A DNA stretch of 64,000 nt from an uncultured Pseudodesulfovibrio sp. GTDB taxonomy: Bacteria > Desulfobacterota > Desulfovibrionia > Desulfovibrionales > Desulfovibrionaceae. Below are positions 43,950 through 54,029 of this stretch, in pieces. The notes beneath the pieces were generated by a model. It was not told the DNA's origin. It did not search any database and worked only from the letters and a program-made list of their open reading frames with translations. Every line of letters starts with the position of its first letter. Positions within the stretch are counted from its first letter, which is position 1. The translations under genes were made by a program, and so were the position numbers. The DNA lies in assembly GCF_963677845.1 (NCBI RefSeq), contig NZ_OY782498.1:3355518-3419517 (forward strand). The letters are read 5' to 3'.

Positions 43950-46118
43950 ATGAAAATAGGTTTTAAGATAACTTCGCTTGGCGCTGTTCTCATAGGTCTG
44001 ACAGTAACGTGTATCCTTGGCATTTTGCTTTGGCAGAGTGGCAATATGCAGGAAACGTTGACTGAGAGTTTTGATAAGCAGGCTCGACACGAAGTGGAAT
44101 TGGCCGTTGTCGATGCCGGTAACATGTTGGCGACCCAGCACGCCACTTTGGCGAAGCAATTGGAGAATGACATGCATGTCGTTCTCGATATTGTTCAACG
44201 AAATGGGGGCTTTCACCTGTTGGATGAAACGGTTGATTGGAAGGCTGTGAACCAGATTTCGAAAAATGCATTGACTGTTTCACTCGACAAGATGGCTCTT
44301 GGAACAGAATGGCTTGGGCAAAATGCTGATCCGAATGTCTCGACCCTCATGGTGGACGAGATTATGAAAATGACAGGAACCACCTGTACTGTTTTCCAGA
44401 CCATGAATTCTCAAGGCGACCTGTTAAGGGTCGCGACCAATATCCTCAAGACAGACGGTAATCGTGCTGTTGGAACGTTTATCCCCAGCTCCAGTATCGT
44501 GGCTCAAACGGTGAAGTCCGGGCAGACTTTTCGGGGGACGGCTTTTGTGGTCAATGCGTGGTATCTGACGCAGTACAGGCCCATCAAGAATGCGTCCGGT
44601 ACGGTGATCGGTTGTCTCTATGTCGGTATCTTGCAGGAGGGTGTGCAGGAGTTGCGGCAGGGCATCAAGTCCGTTGTACTTGGTGAAACCGGGTATATGG
44701 CTGTTCTGGGAGGCCCGGGCAAAGGCGAGGGCGTGGTTAAAATGCACAAGGATAAGTCGCTTGAGGGACAGAATGTGCTTCAAACGACCGATGCAGAGGG
44801 AAATACTGTTTTTAAAGAATTGATCGAAGCCGCTCAGGCGAACGACGGAAAGCCTGTAACCAAAGCGGCCATGCTTGCCGATCGTGGGGGAGTTGAGCCT
44901 CGTGCCGTGCTTTTGAGTGCAACGTATTTCAAGCCTTGGAATTGGGTTATTGTGGGTACCGGGTATGTGGAAGAGTTTCTTGGAGGCAAGAGGGCTGCGG
45001 ATGCGGCATTGGATAGCACGACGTGGTGGACCGTACTGATAGGTGTGGTCATGCTTGTGATTGGCGTGTTGGTCTTTTTCTTCTTTGCCAACAAGATGAG
45101 CCGTTCCATTGGCAAGGCTGTATCGGTCATGTCTGAGATCAGTCAGGGGAATCTGGATGTTCCCGCGCTTGATGCGGATACGAGTCGATTCAGGGACGAA
45201 CTGGATGAGCTGGGTGAATCGGTTAACGCCATGGGTGAGAGGCTTCGTGACATTGTGCATAATGTCCAATCTTCCGCGCAGAGTGTGACTCAGGGTAGCG
45301 CTGAATTGGCGAATACTTCGCAGTCGATTTCCGCAGGCGCATCCAATCAAGCTGCTTCTGTTGAAGAAGTCTCGGCGTCCATGGAAGAGATGACCTCCAA
45401 TATTGAGCAGAATACAGAGAACGCTCAACAGACTGAAGGCATCGCGCGGCAGGCCGCAGGCGATGCTTCCAAGGGCGGTGAGTCGGTGAGTCGGACGGTG
45501 GATGCCATGCGTCAGATTGCCGACAAGATCGCGATTATTGAAGAGATAGCCCGTCAGACAAACCTGTTGGCATTGAACGCGGCTATCGAAGCTGCCCGCG
45601 CCGGTGAACATGGCAAGGGTTTTGCGGTTGTTGCCGCCGAAGTGCGTAAGTTGGCAGAACGAAGCGGTGTTGCTGCCGCCGAGATCAGTGAGCTTTCGGC
45701 CAGCAGTGTCGATATCGCAGAACAGGCCGGGAAGATGTTGGGCAAAATGGTTCCAGATATCACCCGGACTGCCGAACTCGTTTTGGAGATATCCACGGCT
45801 AGCCATGAGCAGACCACTGGTTCATCCCAAATCAAGAACGCCATTCTCGAATTGGACCGTGTGGTGCAGCAGAACTCGGCAGAGTCTGAAGAATTGGCTG
45901 CTTCGTCCGAAGAACTGGCTGGTCATGCCGCTCAGTTGCAGCAGGTTATCGGTTTCTTCCGGCTTCGTGCAGGAACGACTGCCCCGTCTGCATCGGTTAG
46001 CGTTAACCGTACCAATTCACCCAAGCCGTTGCCTTCTGCTTCTCCAAAAACATCCCCGACTCCGTCCGGTATGAATTTGGATATGGGGGAAGATGACTCT
46101 GGGTTCGAGCGTTTTTAG
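43950..46118 (+). CDS. Methyl-accepting chemotaxis protein with Cache sensor
   Basis: A 722-residue chemoreceptor. Transmembrane helix 1 is at about 7-28 and a large periplasmic Cache-type sensor at about 30-355 ([46 protein letters not shown]). Helix 2 is at about 360-382, followed by a HAMP domain ([23 protein letters not shown]). The signalling domain has the hairpin tip [30 protein letters not shown] near 530. The sensor looks like a Cache3-Cache2 arrangement that binds small organic acids; the ligand is unknown. There is no C-terminal CheR pentapeptide. AGGAGG precedes the ATG. The 190-base upstream gap shows no clear sigma-28 site. Confidence 0.9.
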   Translation: MKIGFKITSLGAVLIGLTVTCILGILLWQSGNMQETLTESFDKQARHEVELAVVDAGNMLATQHATLAKQLENDMHVVLDIVQRNGGFHLLDETVDWKAVNQISKNALTVSLDKMALGTEWLGQNADPNVSTLMVDEIMKMTGTTCTVFQTMNSQGDLLRVATNILKTDGNRAVGTFIPSSSIVAQTVKSGQTFRGTAFVVNAWYLTQYRPIKNASGTVIGCLYVGILQEGVQELRQGIKSVVLGETGYMAVLGGPGKGEGVVKMHKDKSLEGQNVLQTTDAEGNTVFKELIEAAQANDGKPVTKAAMLADRGGVEPRAVLLSATYFKPWNWVIVGTGYVEEFLGGKRAADAALDSTTWWTVLIGVVMLVIGVLVFFFFANKMSRSIGKAVSVMSEISQGNLDVPALDADTSRFRDELDELGESVNAMGERLRDIVHNVQSSAQSVTQGSAELANTSQSISAGASNQAASVEEVSASMEEMTSNIEQNTENAQQTEGIARQAAGDASKGGESVSRTVDAMRQIADKIAIIEEIARQTNLLALNAAIEAARAGEHGKGFAVVAAEVRKLAERSGVAAAEISELSASSVDIAEQAGKMLGKMVPDITRTAELVLEISTASHEQTTGSSQIKNAILELDRVVQQNSAESEELAASSEELAGHAAQLQQVIGFFRLRAGTTAPSASVSVNRTNSPKPLPSASPKTSPTPSGMNLDMGEDDSGFERF

Positions 46119-46140
46119 TTGTGTAAGTAATACTTTGTCG

Positions 46141-46179
46141 AGGTCCGTGCTGCATTGTGTGGCGCGGGCCTTGTTTTTT
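46141..46179 (+). terminator. Terminator after the chemoreceptor gene
   Basis: Arms AGGTCCGTG and CGCGGGCCTT pair with two G-U positions, followed by TTGTTTTTT. It lies 25 bases after the stop codon. Confidence 0.65.
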
Positions 46180-46218
46180 GGGTAAAAAGAAGAGAAAGTC
46201 CCCTCCAAGGAGAACCAT

Positions 46219-46989
46219 ATGGGCAAGATACTGCTTTTCGATGCCGGGAATACCAACACCAAACTTTGTCTGGCCGATGATCAAGGGCTGGGCGAGAGTT
46301 ATACCCTGCCAACACGTCCGGCCAATACCGATGATGATTGGGGACTCAAAATCGAGTCTATTCTGCTCCGTGAGGATGTGGACCCGGCAGACATTGAAGC
46401 CTGCGTTATTTCCAGCGTGGTGCCGCCACTCGATCCGCTTATTTCCCGCATGGCGCGGCGTTTTCTCAACTGTGAGGCGCTTTTTGCTGCCCGCGATTTG
46501 CCCATTGATATGGACAATGAATACGCTCGTCCAGAACAGGTGGGAGCGGATATATTGGTCGGGTGTTACTCAGCACGCATGACCTATGACGACAAGAATC
46601 TTATCGTTATCGATTTCGGCACAGCTACGACCTTGGCCTGTGTCCAAAACACCGCGTTCAAGGGCGGGCTTATCTGTCCCGGCGTCCTGTCGTCTGCTGG
46701 AGCTTTGGCCGGAGGTACGGCAAAGCTTCCCAAGGTTGATCTGACGGTATCTGATGAATCCTTGATGTGGGGTAAAACTACAGAAGAGTGTCTTAATCAA
46801 GGCCTTGTATTCGGGTTTGCATCCATGATTGACGGCCTTGTCGACAAGTTGTCAGTTCAATTGAAAGATCCCTTTGTGGTGGCAACTGGCGGTTTGGCCC
46901 GAACCATTGCACAGGTTTCCGATTCCATCGACGAACTGCGTCCCGATCTGGTCATGGAAGGATTGTGGATGGCATATTATAATCGGTAG
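46219..46989 (+). CDS. coaX: Type III pantothenate kinase
   Basis: A 256-residue kinase for the first step of coenzyme A synthesis (pantothenate plus ATP). The fold is ASKHA: the phosphate-binding DAGNTNTKLCLAD at the start, SSVVPPLDP, QVGADILVGCYSA and the catalytic region VIDFGTATTLACV, then GGLICPGVLSSAGALAGGTAKLP and VATGGLART. All the usual type III motifs are present and length is normal. AAGGAG precedes the ATG. A lipoprotein gene follows after 30 bases and may be cotranscribed. Confidence 0.93.
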   Translation: MGKILLFDAGNTNTKLCLADDQGLGESYTLPTRPANTDDDWGLKIESILLREDVDPADIEACVISSVVPPLDPLISRMARRFLNCEALFAARDLPIDMDNEYARPEQVGADILVGCYSARMTYDDKNLIVIDFGTATTLACVQNTAFKGGLICPGVLSSAGALAGGTAKLPKVDLTVSDESLMWGKTTEECLNQGLVFGFASMIDGLVDKLSVQLKDPFVVATGGLARTIAQVSDSIDELRPDLVMEGLWMAYYNR

Positions 46990-47019
46990 CAGCGGTTTCA
47001 TTTTGAAATTGGAGATATC

Positions 47020-47610
47020 ATGTTCAAACGCACCTCACTCATTCTACTGTTGCTTTTCCTTTTGATTGGTTGCGTCGAGAAGAAAGTTGAAACAACTTCT
47101 CTTGCTTCGGCGGCACTTCCCTATTCCATATATCTTCCGAGTGATTGGAAAGCCATTCCGGACAGCAAGGTCCTGTCGTCAGATTTCAAAGCCTTTGCCA
47201 CATTGGAAGATGGTGTTTTTGGTGGGGCATATACCGGAGCGCCAACGGCAGATCTCCGTCTTCCATTGATGGGTTTTACACAACTGAATACCGGCAAGGT
47301 CTCAGTTTCCGAGTTCTATGTTGTGGCGGACGGGATAGACGATTTGATGATGAAAATGTTTGGGGATGAGGGTTTGAAAGCAGTCGTGACTGCGAAAAAA
47401 TTTGATGAAAAGAGAAAATGCGTTTTGATGGATACGACAGTCTTTTACGAAGGTGGCCTTTCTCTTGATATTGATTACGCCATGTTTTTTACCGAAAAGG
47501 GGCTGTTGTTGGCATTTGGTGCCGCTGCTTCTCAGGACAGGCAGACAAAAGACGTCATTCAACGCGCTTTTGCGAACTTGATTCTTTCGCCCGAACTTCA
47601 GTATCAATAG
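47020..47610 (+). CDS. Hypothetical lipoprotein
   Basis: A 196-residue protein with a lipoprotein signal: hydrophobic SLILLLLFLLIG followed by the lipobox cysteine (LIGC) at residue 18. The mature part is a mixed alpha/beta domain (LPYSIYLPSDWKAIPDSKVL; VLMDTTVFYEGG; GLLLAFGAAASQDRQTK). This resembles the outline of PsbP/LpqN-like lipoproteins, but I would not assign a family. No catalytic motif. GGAGAT lies before the ATG. It sits between coaX and eno and is probably anchored in the periplasmic face of a membrane. Confidence 0.65.
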   Translation: MFKRTSLILLLLFLLIGCVEKKVETTSLASAALPYSIYLPSDWKAIPDSKVLSSDFKAFATLEDGVFGGAYTGAPTADLRLPLMGFTQLNTGKVSVSEFYVVADGIDDLMMKMFGDEGLKAVVTAKKFDEKRKCVLMDTTVFYEGGLSLDIDYAMFFTEKGLLLAFGAAASQDRQTKDVIQRAFANLILSPELQYQ

Positions 47611-47726
47611 TCTTTCTGTGAAATAATAACTGCACTTCCCCAATGGGGCATATATAGAATTGAGCATTGTAGGGTTTTCATCTAGAGTCCTGCAATCAAG
47701 ACGTTAATTTTTTTCATCAATCATAG

Positions 47727-49025
<1,299 letters not shown>

Positions 49026-49043
49026 AAGAACGCATCACATAAC

Positions 49044-49073
49044 GGGCCGCTCATATGAGCGGCCCTTTTTTTT
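49044..49073 (+). terminator. Terminator after eno
   Basis: Perfect hairpin GGGCCGCTCAT/ATGAGCGGCCC followed by eight T residues. Confidence 0.92.
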
Positions 49074-49087
49074 ACCCGGAGGTTTGA

Positions 49088-49498
49088 ATGAAGAAATCGC
49101 TGTATTCCCTGCTTACACTGACTTTTCTGCTTCTTGCTGCCAATGTCTTTGCCGGTGATATCCCGGATATGAAAGGGACCTGGGTTTGCGATGCAACGGT
49201 TGTGGCGAGTGTGGAGCGGGGGATTTATGAAAATCAGTCAGCCAAAAGTACTCTTGTTATCGAAGAGCAACAGGGCCGTGTTTTTACGGGGCATAAAACG
49301 TGGGTCGTGAAAGGAAAAATCTTTACCGAAAAAATTGTGGGCGGCATCGCCTCGGACGGTGAAATTTATATTTCTGAAGAGAATGACGGCCAGATTCTGG
49401 GCGATCTCAACAAACGTGGCGACTCCTTTGTGGTTTTTTATGTGGAGAGTGGTTCCACGGCCAAGGTCGTTGAATTGACATACAAGAAGGCGCAATAG
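49088..49498 (+). CDS. Small secreted hypothetical protein
   Basis: A 136-residue protein with a clear signal peptide (KKSLYSLLTLTFLLLAANVFA, cleavage expected before GDIPD). The mature ~113 residues look like one small beta barrel: MKGTWVCDATVVA, QGRVFTGHKTWVVKGK, KIVGGIASDGEIYIS and FVVFYVESGSTAKVVEL suggest a lipocalin-like antiparallel fold. It has one cysteine and no catalytic motif. GGAGG precedes the ATG. It lies between two terminators, so it is its own transcription unit or depends on read-through from eno. Confidence 0.65.
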   Translation: MKKSLYSLLTLTFLLLAANVFAGDIPDMKGTWVCDATVVASVERGIYENQSAKSTLVIEEQQGRVFTGHKTWVVKGKIFTEKIVGGIASDGEIYISEENDGQILGDLNKRGDSFVVFYVESGSTAKVVELTYKKAQ

Positions 49499-49526
49499 CC
49501 GTCCTCACATATCCAAGCAATGAAAA

Positions 49527-49557
49527 GGGCTACTTCCATATGAAGTGCCCTTTTTTT
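49527..49557. terminator. Bidirectional terminator between convergent genes
   Basis: Arms GGGC(T)ACTTC and GAAGTGCCC with loop CATAT and one bulged base, T7 on the right and AAAA on the left. The T run overlaps the stop codon of the convergent MATE gene. Confidence 0.8.
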
Positions 49558-50908
49558 ATGCTGGAACGGCGACCTTGGGCCTGACGTATCGATGTCTGTA
49601 CTTCATGAAGAAGAATATGGACATTCCAACTGCCGCAATTTCTGACATGGGCACGGAGAGCCAGACTCCGGTCAGACCGAACAATGGTGGCAGAAGTACG
49701 ATGAATCCCAGAGTGAAGACAAAGGACTTAAGAAAGGAAATGAGTGCGGATATCTTGCCGTTGTTTACGGAAGTAAAGAATCCCGAGGCGAGAATACTGA
49801 CGCCTTCGAGTAGGAAGCTGAAAGCAAAGATTGCTAGTGCGCCTTCGGCAATGGCTATTACGGCCTGTTCGTCCTTGGCAAAGAGTCTGATGATGTCACT
49901 TCCGTAGAATATGGCAACGAGGAATGAAAGAATGGATGCCCCTACCATGATTAGTGTTGATGTGCGAACCAGTTCTCTGATCTTGGCGAAGTTTTGCCTC
50001 CCGTAGTTGAAGCTTATGGCTGGGGATACCCCGATGCTCAGGCCGATATGCACCGAAGACAGTAGATAGTATGTGTACATCATGATGGAGAGTGCGGCTA
50101 CGCCGTATTCGCCAGCGTAGGAGAGTACAACGTAGTTGAAAACAAGTGTCTTCACGCCTGCTGATAATTCAGACACCATCTCGGATGATCCATTGACCAT
50201 GGCGTTTCTCAGGAATCGGAAATCCATGGAGGGGCGTGCAAAGCGGAGCATCCGCGCTTTGAAGATGAAGTAGTAGATGCCGATGGCGACGGCCACGGCG
50301 ATGCCTGCGCTGGAGGCGAGACCTGCCCCGCTGATTCCCATGTCGAACTTGGCGATGAGGATATAGTCCAAAGTAGCATTGGTCAGTCCTGCACCCACGG
50401 TGGTGCAGAATGCCCAGCCGGGTCTGCCGTCCAGGCGCATGAAGTATTCGACGGCCACTTGCAGTATGACCGCGCCCAATCCATAGATGATCGCGTTTAG
50501 ATAGCTTACGCAATAGGGCAGAAGCTTGTCGGTTGCCCCGAGAAGATGTGCTACTCTGTCAGTGCCTATTCCCTTGACCAGAAGTATGATCCCCACCATC
50601 AGGAAAATAAGCACGCTAACGGTTAACGCGAAGTGTGCGAAGGCCTTTTCCGATTGTTGCTTACCGAGTTCAATGCCGATGATAGCGCTGGCTCCGGCGG
50701 CGAACATGACACCCACTCCGAAAGTGAGGCAGAAAAGGGGCATGATGATATTGACCGAGGCCATGGCGAGAGGTCCGGCGTACCTTGCGATGAACAGGGC
50801 GTCCACGATCGTGTACAGCGAGATCGAAATCATGCTGAGCACGGACGGAGTGACAAACTTGGCGTAATCCAGTGCGGACCACTTTCTGCTAAAAAATTGT
50901 TCCATCAA
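49556..50908 (-). CDS. MATE-family efflux transporter
   Basis: A 450-residue membrane protein with about twelve helices in two related halves. The N-terminal half starts SALDYAKFVTPSVLSMISISLYTIVDALFIARYAGPLAMASVN, the usual MATE opening, and the second half repeats the layout (VLSYAGEYGVAALSIMMYTYYL). MATE pumps expel drugs or metabolites in exchange for Na+ or H+; the substrate is unknown. Divergent from it is a MerR-type regulator, and its promoter has the stretched 19-base spacer typical of MerR control, so inducible expression is likely. AAGGAAT precedes the ATG. Confidence 0.88.
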   Translation of the reverse strand: MMEQFFSRKWSALDYAKFVTPSVLSMISISLYTIVDALFIARYAGPLAMASVNIIMPLFCLTFGVGVMFAAGASAIIGIELGKQQSEKAFAHFALTVSVLIFLMVGIILLVKGIGTDRVAHLLGATDKLLPYCVSYLNAIIYGLGAVILQVAVEYFMRLDGRPGWAFCTTVGAGLTNATLDYILIAKFDMGISGAGLASSAGIAVAVAIGIYYFIFKARMLRFARPSMDFRFLRNAMVNGSSEMVSELSAGVKTLVFNYVVLSYAGEYGVAALSIMMYTYYLLSSVHIGLSIGVSPAISFNYGRQNFAKIRELVRTSTLIMVGASILSFLVAIFYGSDIIRLFAKDEQAVIAIAEGALAIFAFSFLLEGVSILASGFFTSVNNGKISALISFLKSFVFTLGFIVLLPPLFGLTGVWLSVPMSEIAAVGMSIFFFMKYRHRYVRPKVAVPA

Positions 50909-50946
50909 ATCTATTCCTTGAAAGGGTGTTTTTCTTTCTTGAATGG

Positions 50947-50977
50947 AGCATGGGGTATATAGTAACTATAGGGTCAA
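50947..50977 (-). promoter_or_regulatory. MerR-type promoter/operator of the MATE gene
   Basis: On the minus strand: -35 TTGACC (50977-50972), a 19-base spacer, and -10 CATGCT (50952-50947). The spacer holds the perfect palindrome TATAGTAACTATA (50958-50970). A 19-base spacer with a central dyad is the hallmark of promoters that MerR-family activators untwist. The start codon of the MATE gene lies about 40 bases downstream. The same dyad could repress the divergent regulator. Confidence 0.6.
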
Positions 50978-50996
50978 GCAAAAAAGGCAGAAAGTA

Positions 50997-51800
50997 ATGA
51001 AAATCAGATTTTCCACGGGCGAAATGGCAAAACATTTTGGCATCTCAAAGCAGACACTTATATATTACGATACAATAGGGCTTTTCAGGCCACGGTGGAC
51101 AAATGAGGAAACCGGATATCGATCCTATTCCATCGAACAAAATGAGATACTGGATACGATTCTTGCGTTGAAAAATCTTGGTATGCCGCTCAAGAAAATT
51201 CGTGATTATTTGAATCTGCCAACAATTGAAGAGCGCATTTGTCTGCTTGAGAAGCAGGAGGAGCGCATTAAGAAAAAAATCAAAGTCATCACCAGAGCGA
51301 GGAAACGGGTTAATTCCATGCTTGCCGCATTCAGAGATCGTTCGAAAATTGTTCCTTTCGAGATGGGGGTCAAGCGGGTGGAGCAAAGAAGTCTGTTCAG
51401 CGAATCTGTCGGCGAGCCGTATGACCTATATCAATTGGAAATAGCTATTAAGCGGCTCCTTGAAAGAACGCAGGTACGGGGTGATACCGATTTGCATGAA
51501 TTCATGGGGGTTGTGGATGCCCCTGCTGTAAGTGTGCGGTTATTCATGAAAGTGGGACAATACGTGAAGTCCGGCGGCAATGATCGCCTTGAAGCCGGGG
51601 ATTATGCCTATATATACCATAAAGGACCATATGATACGGTTTATCTTTCACAAAAGAAGCTTGAGAATTTTATGGAAGAGATGGGACTTGAAAAAGTCGG
51701 GTTGATTTATGAAAATATCATGTTGGATTATTTGGCTGTGTCCAATGAAGATGAGTATCTTATTGAAGTGATGGTGCCTGTTGTTCGGCGGAGTTCTTGA
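50997..51800 (+). CDS. MerR-family regulator with GyrI-like effector domain
   Basis: A 267-residue transcription factor. The N-terminal winged helix is MerR-type (FSTGEMAKHFGISKQTLIYYDTIGLFRP then GYRSYSIEQ; residues 5-75). A dimerisation coiled coil follows (about 85-115: LLEKQEERIKKKIKVITRARKR). A C-terminal GyrI-like ligand domain (about 150-265) includes DYAYIYHKGPYDTVY. This is the BmrR/BltR architecture that senses bulky drugs and activates an efflux gene, here most likely the divergent MATE pump. ATG 50997 begins the HTH domain; the upstream extension lies in the operator and is rejected. Confidence 0.85.
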   Translation: MKIRFSTGEMAKHFGISKQTLIYYDTIGLFRPRWTNEETGYRSYSIEQNEILDTILALKNLGMPLKKIRDYLNLPTIEERICLLEKQEERIKKKIKVITRARKRVNSMLAAFRDRSKIVPFEMGVKRVEQRSLFSESVGEPYDLYQLEIAIKRLLERTQVRGDTDLHEFMGVVDAPAVSVRLFMKVGQYVKSGGNDRLEAGDYAYIYHKGPYDTVYLSQKKLENFMEEMGLEKVGLIYENIMLDYLAVSNEDEYLIEVMVPVVRRSS

Positions 51801-51822
51801 ATTTCGGTGTGTTGTCGTGCTG

Positions 51823-51972
51823 TTAGACCAAGATGTGCTGTCTGTCGTTCTTCTGTATCTCGGGTATGACAGGTATATGGGTGTTGCATAGTTCGGCCTT
51901 TTTCTTTAGGTAGCGGCCAATGCCTGCGAAAATTCGCCAGGGGTGGTTGGGTTTGAAGCAGCAAATTTTCAT
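51823..51972 (-). CDS. Possible small basic protein, 49 residues
   Basis: An open frame of 49 codons in the gap between the merR and folD genes. The product starts [19 protein letters not shown], is basic (KKK, several R) and has three cysteines. AGGAT lies seven bases before the ATG. The coding look (a CCFKPNHPW block rich in structured residues) is better than that of the surrounding shadows, and it fills an otherwise empty gap. I recognise no family, and it could be chance. Confidence 0.3.
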   Translation of the reverse strand: MKICCFKPNHPWRIFAGIGRYLKKKAELCNTHIPVIPEIQKNDRQHILV

Positions 51973-52001
51973 GTGATCCTGAAAGCCGTGGAGGCAAAAC
52001 G

Positions 52002-52859
52002 ATGATTCTTCTGGACGGTAAGGAAACAGCGGCAACTATACGCGCCGAGATCAGAGAGGAAGTGGACGGACTGGGTGGCAAGTATGGCCGTAAACCCGGT
52101 CTGGCCGTAGTGTTGGTGGGAGAAGATCCGGCCAGCCAGGTGTACGTACGGAACAAGGAACGGGCCTGTGCCGATTGCGGCATCGAATCCATTCCTCATC
52201 GACTTGAAACAGCCAGTCAGCATGAACTGGAAGGGTTGATTCAGGAATTGAACCGCGACGTGAACGTGGACGGTATCCTTGTGCAGCTTCCCCTGCCCGA
52301 AGGGCTGGACTCCCAGAAAATTTTGGATCTCATCGATCCGGATAAGGATGTCGATGGATTCCATCCGGTCAATGTGGGCAAGATGTCCCTTGGTCTGCCC
52401 GGCTTCAAACCGTGTACACCTGCCGGTGTCATCAATCTTTTGAAGCGGTATGATCTGGATCCGGCCTGCAAGAAAGCCGTGGTTATCGGGCGTTCCAACA
52501 TTGTGGGCAAACCTCTTGCCATGATGTTGTCTCAGAGCGGTCCGTGCGCTAACGCAACCGTCACGCTGTGTCACTCGCGCACGCAGGACCTCAAGGCCGA
52601 GTGCTTGGAAGCCGATTTCGTGTTCGCAGCCATTGGCAAACCCAATTTCGTGACCGCTGATATGGTCAAGGAAGGCGCTGTCGTGGTCGATGTTGGTATC
52701 AATCGTACTGACGAAGGCTTGGCAGGAGATTGTGATTTTGATTCCCTCAAGGATAAGGTGCATGCAATAACGCCGGTTCCTGGTGGCGTCGGTCCCATGA
52801 CTATTGCCCAGTTGATGGTCAATACGTTGGAAGCTTTCAAGATGCACGTTGGCGCATAG
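52002..52859 (+). CDS. folD: Bifunctional methylenetetrahydrofolate dehydrogenase/cyclohydrolase
   Basis: A 285-residue cytosolic enzyme that interconverts methylene-, methenyl- and formyl-tetrahydrofolate using NADP. Motifs: [14 protein letters not shown] with the catalytic lysine, [32 protein letters not shown], the nucleotide site [13 protein letters not shown] and the signature [11 protein letters not shown]. Length is normal. GGAGG lies eight bases before the ATG. It is followed by a strong terminator, so it is a single-gene unit. In sulfate reducers it serves both biosynthesis and one-carbon metabolism. Confidence 0.95.
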   Translation: MILLDGKETAATIRAEIREEVDGLGGKYGRKPGLAVVLVGEDPASQVYVRNKERACADCGIESIPHRLETASQHELEGLIQELNRDVNVDGILVQLPLPEGLDSQKILDLIDPDKDVDGFHPVNVGKMSLGLPGFKPCTPAGVINLLKRYDLDPACKKAVVIGRSNIVGKPLAMMLSQSGPCANATVTLCHSRTQDLKAECLEADFVFAAIGKPNFVTADMVKEGAVVVDVGINRTDEGLAGDCDFDSLKDKVHAITPVPGGVGPMTIAQLMVNTLEAFKMHVGA

Positions 52860-52887
52860 CGCATACAACGACAAATCAGTCTGTAAA

Positions 52888-52918
52888 ACGGGCCGGTATA
52901 TCCGGTCCGTTTTTTTTG
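52888..52918 (+). terminator. Terminator after folD
   Basis: Hairpin ACGGGCCGGTA/TATCCGGTCCGT with one G-U pair, followed by eight T residues. Confidence 0.9.
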
Positions 52919-52929
52919 TTTATACGGTG

Positions 52930-52956
52930 TAAAGATACTCGTTGAGTGTCCGATAA
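52930..52956 (+). promoter_or_regulatory. Sigma-28 (FliA)-like promoter
   Basis: TAAAGATA, an 11-base spacer, and TCCGATAA. The enterobacterial FliA consensus is TAAAGTTT-N11-GCCGATAA, so 13 of 16 positions match with exact spacing. It lies just before the hypothetical gene at 52964; transcription would start at or next to that ATG. Confidence 0.6.
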
Positions 52957-52963
52957 GGCTTGT

Positions 52964-53839
52964 ATGCGAATTCAAGCTGCCCATATGAATTACAACTTCA
53001 TGGAGAAGTTGAAAGAACGACAGAATCAAGGGGAAAACCTTGGTGCTGCCGGGGCTTTGCTTGAGAACCAACCCGGAATGCGTCTTGGGCAGATGGCAGA
53101 CATCAACCCTGCGAAAGACGGACTGACTCCTGCTCGCAAGGCTTTGGCCAATGCCCCGGGACAAGCTGGTAAGCTGCCGGAATCCTTTCCGGAAACTCTG
53201 GGTGAAGTTTTCGCCAATGAAGTCGTCCGGCGTATGGACGACACTGCTGGTGAAGATGGACAGTCCAAGGATTCGTCAGACCTGAGAGATTCTCTTGCGT
53301 CGACCATGGACTGGATTCGTGAACGGTACGGCGATGAAACCGCTGCAGCCGCATCTGGTATGATTCTTCAATCCACCTCTTCCGGCGTTACAGAAGATAC
53401 TTTGGGTGAGGGACTGCTCAATACCCTCAAGTTCATTGATCGCAATTTCGGGTTTGCTGCCGGAGATGCTGCTATTGCGAACTTTAACAGTGGTATTAAT
53501 TCTTCCATTAACGAGTTCTTTGACAACGGCAAGCAGGAATTGTTCTTTGCGGTAGATTCTCCGCCGCAGGATGGGCCGAGTGCCACACAGGACCTTACCG
53601 CGCGGGTTGTCGTGCAGGCGCTTCAGTCGGGGATTGTCGACGATGATGCGGAAGATCCGCTGACAGGTGTTCTCGACGACCTCAAGGAAGAACTTAACAA
53701 GATCGCAGAGCTTCAGGATTTGACATCAAAGCTTGAAGCGAAGTTTAACCCGACTGCTGCCAACACCGAAGCTGCACACGCAGCGTATCAGGCTCAGCCC
53801 GGATTCAGTGAGCCTCAGTTTACCAGTCTTACCGTATAA
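52964..53839 (+). CDS. Hypothetical soluble protein behind a sigma-28-like promoter
   Basis: A 291-residue acidic protein with no signal peptide or membrane segment and no family I recognise. The N-terminal ~90 residues are low-complexity and probably disordered (KERQNQGENLGAAGALLENQ). The middle is helical and Ala/Gly/Asp-rich (SMDWIRERYGDETAAAASGM-like stretches, FIDRNFGFAAGDAAIANFNSG). The end has an acidic helix (DDLKEELNKIAELQDLTSKLEAKF). A late flagellar or chemotaxis-related role is inferred only from the promoter. ATG 52964 has AAGG upstream, but that site would lie outside a sigma-28 transcript; ATG 52985 or 53000 could be used instead. Confidence 0.6.
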   Translation: MRIQAAHMNYNFMEKLKERQNQGENLGAAGALLENQPGMRLGQMADINPAKDGLTPARKALANAPGQAGKLPESFPETLGEVFANEVVRRMDDTAGEDGQSKDSSDLRDSLASTMDWIRERYGDETAAAASGMILQSTSSGVTEDTLGEGLLNTLKFIDRNFGFAAGDAAIANFNSGINSSINEFFDNGKQELFFAVDSPPQDGPSATQDLTARVVVQALQSGIVDDDAEDPLTGVLDDLKEELNKIAELQDLTSKLEAKFNPTAANTEAAHAAYQAQPGFSEPQFTSLTV

Positions 53840-53861
53840 AATATTTCGTTTGACCCCATGA

Positions 53862-53889
53862 AGCCGACCCGAAAGCGTCGGCTTTTTTG
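53862..53889 (+). terminator. Terminator
   Basis: Hairpin AGCCGAC/GTCGGCT with an 8-base loop followed by TTTTTT, 25 bases after the stop codon. Confidence 0.85.
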
Positions 53890-54029
53890 CGTTCTTTTTC
53901 GTCCATGACGGTGAATTTCATTGAAGGGGTTGAGTCCGCAGTGTGCATACCAGATAGTGGAGTTTTAAAAAGGCTTGGTATGCGTCTAATTTTCTTGACA
54001 TGGAAAGCTAAAAGCATAGTCTCCGCCCC

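Noticed and set aside
44424..45806. Long open frame (460 codons) on the minus strand
   Set aside because: It lies entirely antisense to the chemoreceptor gene, has no family features, and arises from the codon bias of the real gene.
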